Both the position numbers and the translations under genes were made by a program. A DNA stretch of 8,792 bases from assembly GCA_026387165.1 (NCBI GenBank), contig JAPLMG010000180.1, positions 1 through 8,792 of the forward strand, given 5' to 3'. Position 1 is the stretch's first letter, and every line of letters begins with the position of its first letter. A model generated the notes under the pieces. It was not told the DNA's origin and ran no database searches. It worked only from the letters and a program-made list of their open reading frames with translations. Of this stretch, positions 1 through 5,815 are shown one piece after another. Source of the stretch: Candidatus Omnitrophota bacterium. Its GTDB lineage: Bacteria > Omnitrophota > Gorgyraeia > 2-01-FULL-45-10.

Positions 1-22
1 TTTGAGATTCGATCTTTGCATA

Positions 23-113
23 CCCCTCACCCTTGCCCTCTCCCCTAAAGGGGAGAGGGGATTTCCTCATAATTTCCTCTCCCCCAAAGGGGGAGAGGAT
101 TAAGGTGAGGGGG
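23..113. repeat. Intergenic palindromic repeat with two G/C-tract hairpins
   Basis: Two adjacent perfect hairpins lie inside a larger inverted repeat. The first has arms CCCTCTCCCC (36-45) and GGGGAGAGGG (50-59) around TAAA. The second has arms TCCTCTCCCCC (75-85) and GGGGGAGAGGA (89-99) around AAA. Outer arms CCCCTCACC (23-31) and GGTGAGGGG (104-112) enclose both. Repeats of this C-run/G-run style are familiar as dispersed, non-coding elements in many bacterial genomes, so a mobile MITE-like origin is plausible but not shown. The hairpins lack a following T-run on the + strand, so they are not convincing intrinsic terminators. No gene is visible in 1-267. Confidence 0.8.
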
Positions 114-154
114 AAATTGTGTTAATTTGGACAGCAGTGATGCCCAATGAAAAT

Positions 155-226
155 TTGCGCCCGCTGAAGGCGGCCCTCGCAAGGTACGCCGTTTCAGACT
201 GGCGGTGAAGCGGCGTCTGTTTGCGA
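155..226 (+). other. Structured leader with mutually exclusive stems upstream of dnaX
   Basis: The main stem pairs ACGCCGTTTCA (186-196) with TGAAGCGGCGT (206-216). It is 11 bp with one U-G wobble in RNA and a 9-base loop. An outer stem TCGCAA (177-182) with TTGCGA (221-226) extends it past small internal loops. The bases at 178-182 (CGCAA) can instead pair with TTGCG (155-159), closing over a small CCGC/GCGG hairpin (161-173). The two forms exclude each other. This could be a regulatory leader, a small RNA, or debris of an inserted element. SRP RNA is often found next to dnaX, but its conserved GGAA-tetraloop domain is absent here. No known RNA family is recognised. Confidence 0.3.
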
Positions 227-232
227 AGATGC

Positions 233-261
233 TTGATTTTGTATCCGCGGTGTGTTAATTT
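233..261 (+). promoter_or_regulatory. Weak candidate promoter for dnaX
   Basis: TTGATT (233-238) is followed after 17 bases by TAATTT (256-261). The -35 is a fair match to TTGACA, while the -10 matches TATAAT at only three positions. Transcription would begin about 7 bases later, at or next to the dnaX ATG at 268. This fits the lack of any Shine-Dalgarno sequence before that ATG and would give a leaderless message. If transcription instead starts upstream, the structured leader is part of the mRNA. Confidence 0.25.
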
Positions 262-267
262 CATCCT

Positions 268-1986
268 ATGTCTTACATTGTATTCGCCAGAAAGTACCGG
301 CCCCAGGCCTTCGACGAAGTGATAGGCCAGTCCCATATAACGACGACGCTTGAGAACGCGATCGCTCAAAGCCGGGTCGCCCACGCCTATATATTCGCCG
401 GGCCGCGCGGCGTCGGTAAGACCACAACAGCCAGGATCTTCGCGAAAGCTCTCAATTGCGAGCGAGGCCCTACCGCGGATCCGTGCAATAAATGCCCTTC
501 ATGCCTGGAGATCACCCAGGGGTCCAGCCTGGATATCCTTGAAATAGACGGCGCTTCCAATAGAGGCATAGACGAGATAAGAAATTTGCGCGAGAACGTT
601 AAGTTCTCTCCCTCCAAAGGCCGTTTCAAGGTTTATATAATCGACGAAGTTCATATGCTCACCCTGGATGCTTTCAACGCCCTTCTTAAGACGTTGGAAG
701 AACCGCCCGCGCACGTTAAGTTCATATTTGCCACCACCCAGGCGCACAAAGTTCCGCCCACGATACTTTCGCGCTGCCAGAGATTCGATTTCAGGCGCAT
801 TTCGATAAAGGATATAGTCGATAGCCTTAGGGCTATAGCCAGGGAAGAGAACCTGAAAGTCGACGACGATGTATTGATATTGGTGGCGAAGCATTCCGAC
901 GGCAGCATGAGGGACGCGCAGGTGGTGCTGGACCAGATATCGTCATTCGCCGACGGCAGGATCTCGCTTGAAGATGCGTCCAAAATACTCGGGGCGGTGA
1001 GCGATGATATTCTCTTCAGCCTGGCGGATTCTATTAAATCTAAAGATGCGCCAAAGGCCTTAAAGATCATCGATGATCTTGCCAATGAAGGCAAAGATGT
1101 GGCACAGATCGTCGTTTATCTGATAGAGCATTTCAGGGACCTTTCGGTGGCAAAGATAAAGAAGGATCCTCAAGACCTGATAGACGCGTCGCCTGAGAAG
1201 ATAAAGAGGTATGAAGAGCAGGCCGGGAAGTTTACGGTAGAAGAGATGCTCTACATTATATATACGCTTTCAAATACTATCGATTTTGTGAGAAAATCCA
1301 ACATGGCAAGGGTGCCTTTTGAGGTTGCCATGATAAAGTTAACGAGGATGAGTTCGATCATCTCCCCCGCCGATCTCGTGGAGCGCCTTGAAAAGATAGG
1401 GCTCGGCTTGGATAAGAATATCGGGTCGGCATATTTATCAAAACCGGATGTAGACCTCCGGGGTCTACATCCGGGTGTAGACCCGATAGGCCCCGGGGGT
1501 CTGCACGGTGGACCTGCGCCGGAGCCGCGCAAAGAAGCGGGGCCCGATAAGAGGGCTCACCACAACGGCCTCGATGAAATCATTGGTTCCTGGAATGCTG
1601 TTACCGACCGGGTTAAGGAGCGCAAGATATCCGTAGCCATGTATCTTAATGAAGGATATCCGGAAAGCCTGGAGTCCGGCACATTGTCGATATCATTTCC
1701 CAGGTCGTCCCAATTCCATAAGGATACGCTCGAGACCCCTGAGTGCAAAAATATCATACTGAAAGCCATAAAGGACGTGACGGGCCTTGACCTTAAGCTT
1801 AAGTTCACGATCTCGGAGAATGGCGGCGGTAAGAACGGCCTGTCGAAAGACGCTCCGGATGACTCTGACGGCATCATAAAGGATATGCAGTCGAAGAAGG
1901 ACAGCTCTGAGCCTATAATAAGCGACGCTCTGGAGATATTCGGCGGTGAAATAGAGGGTGAAACGGGCAGAGGTAAGACTAAATGA
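268..1986 (+). CDS. dnaX: DNA polymerase III subunit gamma/tau
   Basis: This is the clamp-loader ATPase subunit that loads the sliding clamp and links polymerase cores at the replication fork. The AAA+ module is complete: Walker A GPRGVGKT (residues 45-52), zinc ligands C64, C73, C76 and C79, Walker B with DEVH (126-129), sensor 1 FIFATT (152-157), the SRC arginine finger (R169) and sensor 2 in GSMRDAQ (R215). The helical collar follows to about residue 365. A Pro/Gly-rich linker (about 392-422) leads to a C-terminal domain. The start MSYIVFARKYRPQ is typical of the family, although no Shine-Dalgarno sequence precedes it. The 572-residue length is within the family range. No A-rich slippery heptamer for making a short gamma form was seen near the linker. 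The linker contains a palindromic DNA element, listed separately. recR follows after 46 bases. Confidence 0.97.
   Translation: MSYIVFARKYRPQAFDEVIGQSHITTTLENAIAQSRVAHAYIFAGPRGVGKTTTARIFAKALNCERGPTADPCNKCPSCLEITQGSSLDILEIDGASNRGIDEIRNLRENVKFSPSKGRFKVYIIDEVHMLTLDAFNALLKTLEEPPAHVKFIFATTQAHKVPPTILSRCQRFDFRRISIKDIVDSLRAIAREENLKVDDDVLILVAKHSDGSMRDAQVVLDQISSFADGRISLEDASKILGAVSDDILFSLADSIKSKDAPKALKIIDDLANEGKDVAQIVVYLIEHFRDLSVAKIKKDPQDLIDASPEKIKRYEEQAGKFTVEEMLYIIYTLSNTIDFVRKSNMARVPFEVAMIKLTRMSSIISPADLVERLEKIGLGLDKNIGSAYLSKPDVDLRGLHPGVDPIGPGGLHGGPAPEPRKEAGPDKRAHHNGLDEIIGSWNAVTDRVKERKISVAMYLNEGYPESLESGTLSISFPRSSQFHKDTLETPECKNIILKAIKDVTGLDLKLKFTISENGGGKNGLSKDAPDDSDGIIKDMQSKKDSSEPIISDALEIFGGEIEGETGRGKTK
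1444..1506. repeat. Palindromic element inside the dnaX linker coding region
   Basis: A perfect 13-bp inverted repeat pairs CCGGATGTAGACC (1444-1456) with GGTCTACATCCGG (1462-1474) around a 5-base loop. A second, slightly decayed copy follows: GTGTAGACCC (1475-1484) pairs with GGGTCTGCAC (1497-1506) with one G-U wobble. TGTAGACC is repeated directly at 1449-1456 and 1476-1483. The element is read in frame as about 21 residues (393-413) with a VD..GLH..GVD..GLH pattern rich in Gly and Pro. It falls where DnaX proteins vary most in length and sequence. It looks like a palindromic repeat that was tolerated within a flexible linker. Confidence 0.75.
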
Positions 1987-2034
1987 ACCCCGCACCTCCT
2001 AAAAATTCAATTGAATATAACGAAGGTGCGGGGT
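1987..2034 (+). promoter_or_regulatory. Hairpin sequestering the recR ribosome site and start codon
   Basis: The perfect 11-bp arms ACCCCGCACCT (1987-1997) and AGGTGCGGGGT (2024-2034) enclose a 26-base loop that includes the 12-base palindrome ATTCAATTGAAT (2005-2016). The 5' arm begins on the base after the dnaX TGA. The 3' arm contains the AGG part of the recR Shine-Dalgarno (GAAGG, 2022-2026) and two bases of its GTG start (2033-2035). The left side also reads CACCTCCT (1993-2000), the same as the anti-Shine-Dalgarno end of 16S rRNA. A ribosome ending on dnaX would cover the 5' arm and free the recR site, which fits translational coupling. The pairing is seen directly and the function is inferred. 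Confidence 0.55.
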
Positions 2035-2635
2035 GAACGCCTTTCCGGTATCGATGAAGCTTTTGATAGAGGAGTTTTCCAAAATGCCCGGTATAGGGCC
2101 CAAGAGCGCCCAGCGGCTTGCCTACCACATATTAAGATCATCGAAGAATGATGCCGAAACCCTGTCAAAGGCGATAGTTAAGGTAAAAGAATCCGTAAGG
2201 TTCTGTAAGACCTGTAATAACTTAAGCGACGAAGAGATATGCGAAATATGCAATAGCGGGGACAGGGACAGATCCTCACTCTGCGTGGTCGAAGAACCCA
2301 ATGATATCGCGGCCATAGAGAAGGCCAGAGAGTATAATGGTATCTATCATGTTCTGTTAGGATCTTTGTCGCCATTGGACGGCATAGGCCCTTCAGATCT
2401 GAAGATAAAAGAGCTTTTGGAGAGGGTAAAGAAGGAGAGGTTCAAAGAGATCATAATAGCTACGGACTTCAATACCGAGGGCGAGGCTACGGCGCTATAT
2501 CTGATGAAACAGCTTCAGTCTTCGGGCTCTAAGCTCACCAGGGTCGCCTACGGCATACCTGTGGGCGGCGATATTGAATACGCGGACCAGGCCACCATAC
2601 TGAAGGCGTTTGAGGGCCGCCGCGAGCTTAAATGA
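2033..2635 (+). CDS. recR: Recombination mediator protein RecR
   Basis: RecR acts with RecF and/or RecO to load RecA onto gapped single-stranded DNA during repair. The 200-residue length is normal. An N-terminal helix-hairpin-helix contains MPGIGPKSAQRLAYHIL (18-34). A four-cysteine zinc motif follows (C58, C61, C70, C73). A Toprim domain covers about 81-175 with the conserved TDFNTEGEATALYL stretch (144-157), and the C-terminal GIPVGGDIEYAD segment (174-185) closes the protein. The start used is GTG at 2033. It restores the usual family N-terminus, in which a few residues precede the first leucine-rich helix. An in-frame ATG at 2054 would remove seven residues. The GTG and its Shine-Dalgarno lie inside a hairpin, listed separately. 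The ybaB/EbfC gene common between dnaX and recR is missing here. Confidence 0.97.
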   Translation: MNAFPVSMKLLIEEFSKMPGIGPKSAQRLAYHILRSSKNDAETLSKAIVKVKESVRFCKTCNNLSDEEICEICNSGDRDRSSLCVVEEPNDIAAIEKAREYNGIYHVLLGSLSPLDGIGPSDLKIKELLERVKKERFKEIIIATDFNTEGEATALYLMKQLQSSGSKLTRVAYGIPVGGDIEYADQATILKAFEGRRELK

Positions 2636-2637
2636 TA

Positions 2638-2667
2638 TTGACACAGGCGTTTACCGCATGCTATAAT
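2638..2667 (+). promoter_or_regulatory. Near-consensus sigma-70 promoter
   Basis: A perfect -35 TTGACA (2638-2643) and a perfect -10 TATAAT (2662-2667) are 18 bases apart. A TGC just before the -10 (2659-2661) makes it an extended -10. The predicted transcription start is about 2674. The -35 begins only 2 bases after the recR stop. The promoter should drive the membrane protein gene at 2783 through a leader of about 109 bases, and possibly the por genes by read-through. Confidence 0.85.
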
Positions 2668-2687
2668 TCAAAAATTAAACGCATAAC

Positions 2688-2736
2688 GCCTGCCTGCCGG
2701 CAGGCCATGTACCGATATGGTACAGGGCAGGCAGGC
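2688..2736. repeat. Nested palindromic repeat in the leader of the membrane protein gene
   Basis: The arms GCCTGCCTGCC (2688-2698) and GGCAGGCAGGC (2726-2736) are perfectly complementary. Inside them sit a 14-base perfect palindrome GCCTGCCGGCAGGC (2692-2705) and a hairpin TGTACC (2708-2713) with GGTACA (2719-2724) around GATAT. The short hairpin at 2692-2705 and the long-range stem compete for the same bases. CCTGCC/GGCAGG repeats of this type are dispersed in several uncultured bacterial lineages. The element lies between the promoter and the ribosome binding site, so it would be transcribed into the 5' leader. Confidence 0.75.
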
Positions 2737-2770
2737 AACGCGCACGACGCAATACAATTGTGCATATAAC

Positions 2771-2778
2771 GAGGAGGT
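2771..2778 (+). promoter_or_regulatory. Strong ribosome binding site that fixes the start at 2783
   Basis: GAGGAGGT is almost the full anti-Shine-Dalgarno complement and ends 4 bases before the ATG at 2783. It settles the start in favour of this ATG over an in-frame upstream ATG at 2717, which would begin inside the palindromic repeat. It is the only strong Shine-Dalgarno seen in the window. Confidence 0.85.
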
Positions 2779-2782
2779 AAAA

Positions 2783-3610
2783 ATGGGCATGTTAGAAGCG
2801 ATAAAGAAGGGCTTTGGAGTCGCGAGCAAGAATTTGGCGCTTGTTTTCGTTCTTTTTGTATTTAATCTTATATGGAATATAGTAAACATAGCCATTATGC
2901 CGGCAGGTATAGTGCCTGCTCCGGGAGCCGGCGCAGCAACTGCTCCGGCGATCCCGCCGGAAGCCGCTTTGACGACCCTTGCGTTCAGCATACTTTTCGT
3001 TTTGGTCAGTATCTTTATGCAGGGGGGCTCTTTAGGCGTAGTTAGGGACTACATTAAGGAAGGAAAGATGAAGCTGTCGCAATTCGCTTCCTATGGCTTG
3101 AAATACTATTTGCGCTTGTTAGGCCTGGGGTTCGTCATAATCCTCTTCGTCCTTATAATAGCTGTGATAGCCGCTTTAATAGTGGCCGCCACCGCCCCTC
3201 TAAACAATGTCATAGCCACAGTTATAGCGTCCATCGTAGCTATAGCGATAGGGTTGGTGGGCATATATTTTGTCATATTGCTTGTGATGTCTCCTTATAC
3301 AATGGTCTCCGATGAGATCGGCGTCATAGAAGCCATGAAGAGGAGCATGAGAGTGGTCAAAAAATCCTTCTGGAAGATATTGCTGCTGCTCATCCTTTTG
3401 GTACTTATAGCGATAGGCATCGGAGTGTTGCTTGGTGTAGTAACCGGGCTTTTAACGGTGGCATTGCCTCATAAGATAGGGCAGATAATAATAGGAGTGG
3501 TAAATAGTTTATTTAACGGATATTTCGGCATTGTTATGATGGCCTCGTTCATGGCTCTCTATTTGGCGCTTGCCGGACAAGAAAAGACCGTAGCTCAGAA
3601 GGTATTCTAA
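2783..3610 (+). CDS. Six-span integral membrane protein of unknown function
   Basis: The 275-residue protein is dominated by hydrophobic helices at about 18-38, 62-82, 112-136, 142-170, 197-228 and 232-264, so it should sit in the cytoplasmic membrane. A Pro/Ala/Gly-rich loop lies at about 40-61. The segment from MVSDEIGVIEAMKRSMRVV (174-192) into the fifth helix resembles a pattern in YciC-like proteins and the membrane domain of glycerophosphodiester phosphodiesterases, where an amphipathic 'EA.KRS...VK..FWK' stretch precedes a membrane helix. No catalytic residues of an enzyme are visible and no signal peptide is cleaved in an obvious way. It has its own promoter and strong ribosome site. 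Nothing links it to the por genes except order and strand. The membrane call is sure; the family resemblance is tentative. Confidence 0.85.
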   Translation: MGMLEAIKKGFGVASKNLALVFVLFVFNLIWNIVNIAIMPAGIVPAPGAGAATAPAIPPEAALTTLAFSILFVLVSIFMQGGSLGVVRDYIKEGKMKLSQFASYGLKYYLRLLGLGFVIILFVLIIAVIAALIVAATAPLNNVIATVIASIVAIAIGLVGIYFVILLVMSPYTMVSDEIGVIEAMKRSMRVVKKSFWKILLLLILLVLIAIGIGVLLGVVTGLLTVALPHKIGQIIIGVVNSLFNGYFGIVMMASFMALYLALAGQEKTVAQKVF

Positions 3611-3617
3611 AAATGGG

Positions 3618-3650
3618 TGTCCCAAAAGGTGACTGTCACCTTTTGGGACA
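3618..3650. repeat. Perfect 16-bp inverted repeat between the membrane gene and porG
   Basis: The arms TGTCCCAAAAGGTGAC (3618-3633) and GTCACCTTTTGGGACA (3635-3650) are perfectly complementary around a single T, so in RNA the loop would open to about five bases. The repeat begins 8 bases after the membrane gene stop and ends 19 bases before porG. The GGTGACTGTCACC core resembles REP-like repeats dispersed in many uncultured bacteria. There is no clear T-run after it, though A/T-rich bases follow on both sides. It could reduce read-through or protect the 3' end of the message. Confidence 0.8.
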
Positions 3651-3669
3651 AATTTTCAGAACCAAATAG

Positions 3670-4248
3670 ATGGAAAATTTAATAGAGATTCGCTGGCATG
3701 GAAGGGGCGGCCAGGGAGCTAAGACCGCTGCCCTTTTGCTTGGTGACGCGGCGCTTGCTTCCGGCAAATATATTCAGGCATTCCCCGAATATGGCCCTGA
3801 AAGGATGGGCGCCCCGGTAGCCTCTTTCAATCGCATCTCCCCAAAACCTATAATGCTTCATTCGAGTGTGACGAATCCCGACGTTGTCGTGGTCCTGGAT
3901 CCCACACTGATAGAATCCGTAAACGTTACGGAAGGCATAAATGAGGGCGGTCTCTTAATTGTGAATACGGAGCGCTCGCCGGAAGACGTAAAGAGCGATT
4001 GCAATATAAAAAGCGGCATCAAAGTATTCACGGTAGATGCTTCCAAGATTTCCGTAGACTGCATAGGTAAAGATATTCCAAATACGCCGATGCTTGGCGC
4101 GCTGATAAAAGCCACGGGTATCCTGGACTTCAAAGAGATGTTTGAGGATACGAAGCATAAGCTCGAGAAGAAATTCAAGTCAAAGCCCGAGGTAATAGAG
4201 GGCAATCTGAAGGCTATAGAGCGGGCGTATAATGAAGTTAGATCGTAA
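3670..4248 (+). CDS. porG: Pyruvate:ferredoxin oxidoreductase, gamma subunit
   Basis: This is the gamma subunit of the four-subunit complex that converts pyruvate and CoA to acetyl-CoA, CO2 and reduced ferredoxin in the cytoplasm. The family signature GRGGQGAKTAA (11-21) is present near the start, followed by FPEYGPERMGAPV (38-50), a region characteristic of POR gamma proteins, and PNTPMLGALIKATG (137-150). The 192-residue length is normal for a separate gamma subunit. Few ribosome-binding bases precede the ATG, and no good promoter was found in the short upstream gap, so expression may come from the promoter at 2638. A related 2-oxoacid such as 2-oxoisovalerate as substrate cannot be fully excluded, but the set as a whole looks like the pyruvate enzyme. 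Confidence 0.93.
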   Translation: MENLIEIRWHGRGGQGAKTAALLLGDAALASGKYIQAFPEYGPERMGAPVASFNRISPKPIMLHSSVTNPDVVVVLDPTLIESVNVTEGINEGGLLIVNTERSPEDVKSDCNIKSGIKVFTVDASKISVDCIGKDIPNTPMLGALIKATGILDFKEMFEDTKHKLEKKFKSKPEVIEGNLKAIERAYNEVRS

Positions 4249-4261
4249 TTGCGTCGTTTAT

Positions 4262-4303
4262 ATCTAACCAGGTTAAAAATGCAGGTTTTTAACCTGGTTA
4301 GAT
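4262..4303. repeat. Perfect 18-bp inverted repeat between porG and porD
   Basis: The arms ATCTAACCAGGTTAAAAA (4262-4279) and TTTTTAACCTGGTTAGAT (4286-4303) pair without a mismatch around TGCAGG. Four T bases (4303-4306) overlap and follow the 3' arm, so the structure could act as a weak terminator or pausing site inside the por operon. The inner part is A/T-rich, unlike a strong terminator. It may equally be a dispersed repeat or an mRNA processing or stabilising hairpin that adjusts subunit ratios. It ends 16 bases before the chosen porD ATG and abuts the alternative TTG start at 4305. Confidence 0.8.
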
Positions 4304-4319
4304 TTTGAAAGACAAAAAT

Positions 4320-4649
4320 ATGAGTGAAAAAAAACAAAAACCAGGTTGGAAGAGTTTACCGAAGGGCGACGTCATAGAAGGCGGCGGCACGGCAAGGGAT
4401 TTCAAGACCGGTGACTGGAGAAGCGAAAGGCCTGTACATCTTCCAGAGAAGTGTATAAATTGTCTGACCTGCTGGATGTACTGTCCGGATTCGGCCGTTA
4501 TAACTAAAGACGGCAAGTTTGTCGCGTTTGACTACAACTATTGCAAGGGCTGCGGCATCTGCGCGCACGAATGCCCCGTTAAAGGCAAAGCAATAAAGAT
4601 GATTTCGGAAAAAGAAGCGAAGAAGAACGAGAAGATATGTCACGGGTAA
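4320..4649 (+). CDS. porD: Pyruvate:ferredoxin oxidoreductase, delta (ferredoxin-type) subunit
   Basis: The delta subunit carries two 4Fe-4S clusters that move electrons from the catalytic beta subunit to external ferredoxin. Both cluster motifs are intact: C45-x2-C48-x2-C51-x3-C55-P and C75-x2-C78-x2-C81-x3-C85-P. A basic, Gly-rich N-terminal stretch (1-40) with GDWRSERPVH (31-40) is typical of this subunit. The start chosen is ATG 4320, giving 109 residues, with a weak GAAAG 8 bases upstream. A TTG at 4305 in the same frame would add five residues, but it touches the base of the inverted repeat and lacks a ribosome site. Its 3' end overlaps porA by 13 bases, which suggests coupled translation. 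Confidence 0.94.
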   Translation: MSEKKQKPGWKSLPKGDVIEGGGTARDFKTGDWRSERPVHLPEKCINCLTCWMYCPDSAVITKDGKFVAFDYNYCKGCGICAHECPVKGKAIKMISEKEAKKNEKICHG

Positions 4650-5815
4650 ACATAGTGGCAAGGACCGGCAATGAAGCGATGGCAGAGGCGATGCGCCAGA
4701 TAAATCCCGACGTAGTGGCCGCCTATCCCATCACCCCGGCCACCGAAATAGTGCAGATATTCGCAAGCTATGCGGCCGACGGCCTGGTAGATACGGAATT
4801 TGTGCCGGTCGAGAGCGAACATTCGGCGATGTCGGCCTGTATAGGCGCCAGTGCTGCAGGCGGCAGGACGATGACCGGCACCTCGAGCCAGGGTTTGGCC
4901 CTTATGGCCGAGATGCTATATGTAGCCTCAGGCTTAAGGCTGCCCATAGTGCTTGCCGACGTGAACAGGGCGTTGTCATCTCCCATTAATATACATTGCG
5001 ATCATTCAGACACGATGATGGTGAGAGATTCCGGATGGATACAGATATTTTCAGAGAACGCGCAGGAAGCTTACGATAATATGATCCAGGCTGTAAAGAT
5101 AGCCGAGACCGCGGCTCTCCCCACTATGGTCACTACCGACGGATTCATAATAAGTCATGGCTTGGAGAGGATAGAAATATTCGACGATAAAGACGTTAAG
5201 GATTTTGTGGGCCAGAAAAAATTGGGCAATTACCTGTTAAATGTGGAAAAGCCCATTACTCTGGGAGCGCTCGATCTTCAGGATTACTATTTTGAGCACA
5301 GGCGGCAGCTTGCCGAAGCGATGATAGATTCGAAAGCCGTAATACTTGATGTCGCAAAGGCTTTCAAAGAGAAGTTCGGCCGGTCTTATGAATTATTCGA
5401 ATCATATAAATTGGATGACGCCGATCGCGCCATAGTGGTGATGGGGTCTACCGCCGGAACGGCCAAGGTTGTGGCGGACGGCTTAAGAGAAAAAGGTATA
5501 AAAGCGGGAGTGTTGAAGCTAAGGGTATTCAGGCCGTTCCCTAAGCAAGAGATAGCGGATGCTTTAAAGAATATCAAAGCCGTTGCGGTGATGGATAGAT
5601 CCGATATGATAAGCGGCAACGAAGGGCCTCTTGCTCTCGAAATAAAAGCCGCGTTATTCGATTCCAACATAAAGAAAGATGTACCGAACTATATCTTCGG
5701 CCTTGGCGGCAGAGAGATAAGTCTGGAGGATATAGGGTCAGTCTACAAAGATCTTGGCGAAATGATCGATGGCAAGAGTACGCCTAAGGTAACTTACTTA
5801 GGCGTGAGAGAATAA
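4637..5815 (+). CDS. porA: Pyruvate:ferredoxin oxidoreductase, alpha subunit
   Basis: The alpha subunit supplies the pyrimidine-binding domain for thiamine diphosphate and the pyruvate pocket. The AYPITP motif (29-34) and VESEHSA (58-64, with the Glu expected to activate the cofactor) are present, then GTSSQGLALM (81-90). The INIHCDHSDTMMVRDSGWIQIFSEN stretch spans residues 117-141 and is typical of POR alpha. LRVFRPFP (295-302) marks the C-terminal transketolase-like domain. The 392-residue length is normal for separate alpha subunits. The start overlaps porD by 13 bases, and the TAA stop shares one A with the porB ATG, so porD, porA and porB are probably translated as a coupled unit. Confidence 0.96.
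   Translation: MSRVNIVARTGNEAMAEAMRQINPDVVAAYPITPATEIVQIFASYAADGLVDTEFVPVESEHSAMSACIGASAAGGRTMTGTSSQGLALMAEMLYVASGLRLPIVLADVNRALSSPINIHCDHSDTMMVRDSGWIQIFSENAQEAYDNMIQAVKIAETAALPTMVTTDGFIISHGLERIEIFDDKDVKDFVGQKKLGNYLLNVEKPITLGALDLQDYYFEHRRQLAEAMIDSKAVILDVAKAFKEKFGRSYELFESYKLDDADRAIVVMGSTAGTAKVVADGLREKGIKAGVLKLRVFRPFPKQEIADALKNIKAVAVMDRSDMISGNEGPLALEIKAALFDSNIKKDVPNYIFGLGGREISLEDIGSVYKDLGEMIDGKSTPKVTYLGVRE

Larger units (their letters stand above)
118..261. repeat. 11-base direct repeat pair bracketing the dnaX leader
   Basis: TGTGTTAATTT occurs exactly at 118-128 and again at 251-261, with 122 bases between. The enclosed segment holds the structured leader. Such a pair could be a target-site duplication around a small inserted element, or a duplicated promoter or operator box, since the right copy contains the candidate -10 of dnaX. 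The inside ends show no terminal inverted repeat, which argues against a simple MITE. Coincidence remains possible in A/T-rich intergenic DNA. Confidence 0.35.

Noticed and set aside
129..250. SRP (4.5S) RNA gene upstream of dnaX
   Set aside because: The position suits it and the region folds, but the conserved apical domain with a GGAA tetraloop and the AGCAG asymmetric loop is not present. The loop seen is GACTGGCGG.
100..384. 94-residue reading frame on the - strand across the dnaX start
   Set aside because: It runs antisense through the first codons of dnaX and through the structured leader and repeat, has no recognisable domain, and its composition reflects the opposite strand.
651..1094. 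147-residue reading frame on the - strand inside dnaX
   Set aside because: It is a shadow of conserved AAA+ coding sequence and resembles no known protein.
1300..1800. Programmed frameshift site for a short DnaX gamma form
   Set aside because: No A AAA AAG-type heptamer or long A-run was found near the linker. The hairpins there could stimulate frameshifting but there is no slippery sequence before them.
2717..2782. Upstream ATG start for the membrane protein
   Set aside because: It would begin inside the palindromic repeat, adds 22 hydrophilic residues unlike the rest, and bypasses the strong ribosome site that sits 4 bases before the ATG at 2783.
3858..4337. 159-residue reading frame on the - strand across porG and porD
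   Set aside because: It is antisense to a well-supported gene and crosses the perfect inverted repeat. No domain is visible.
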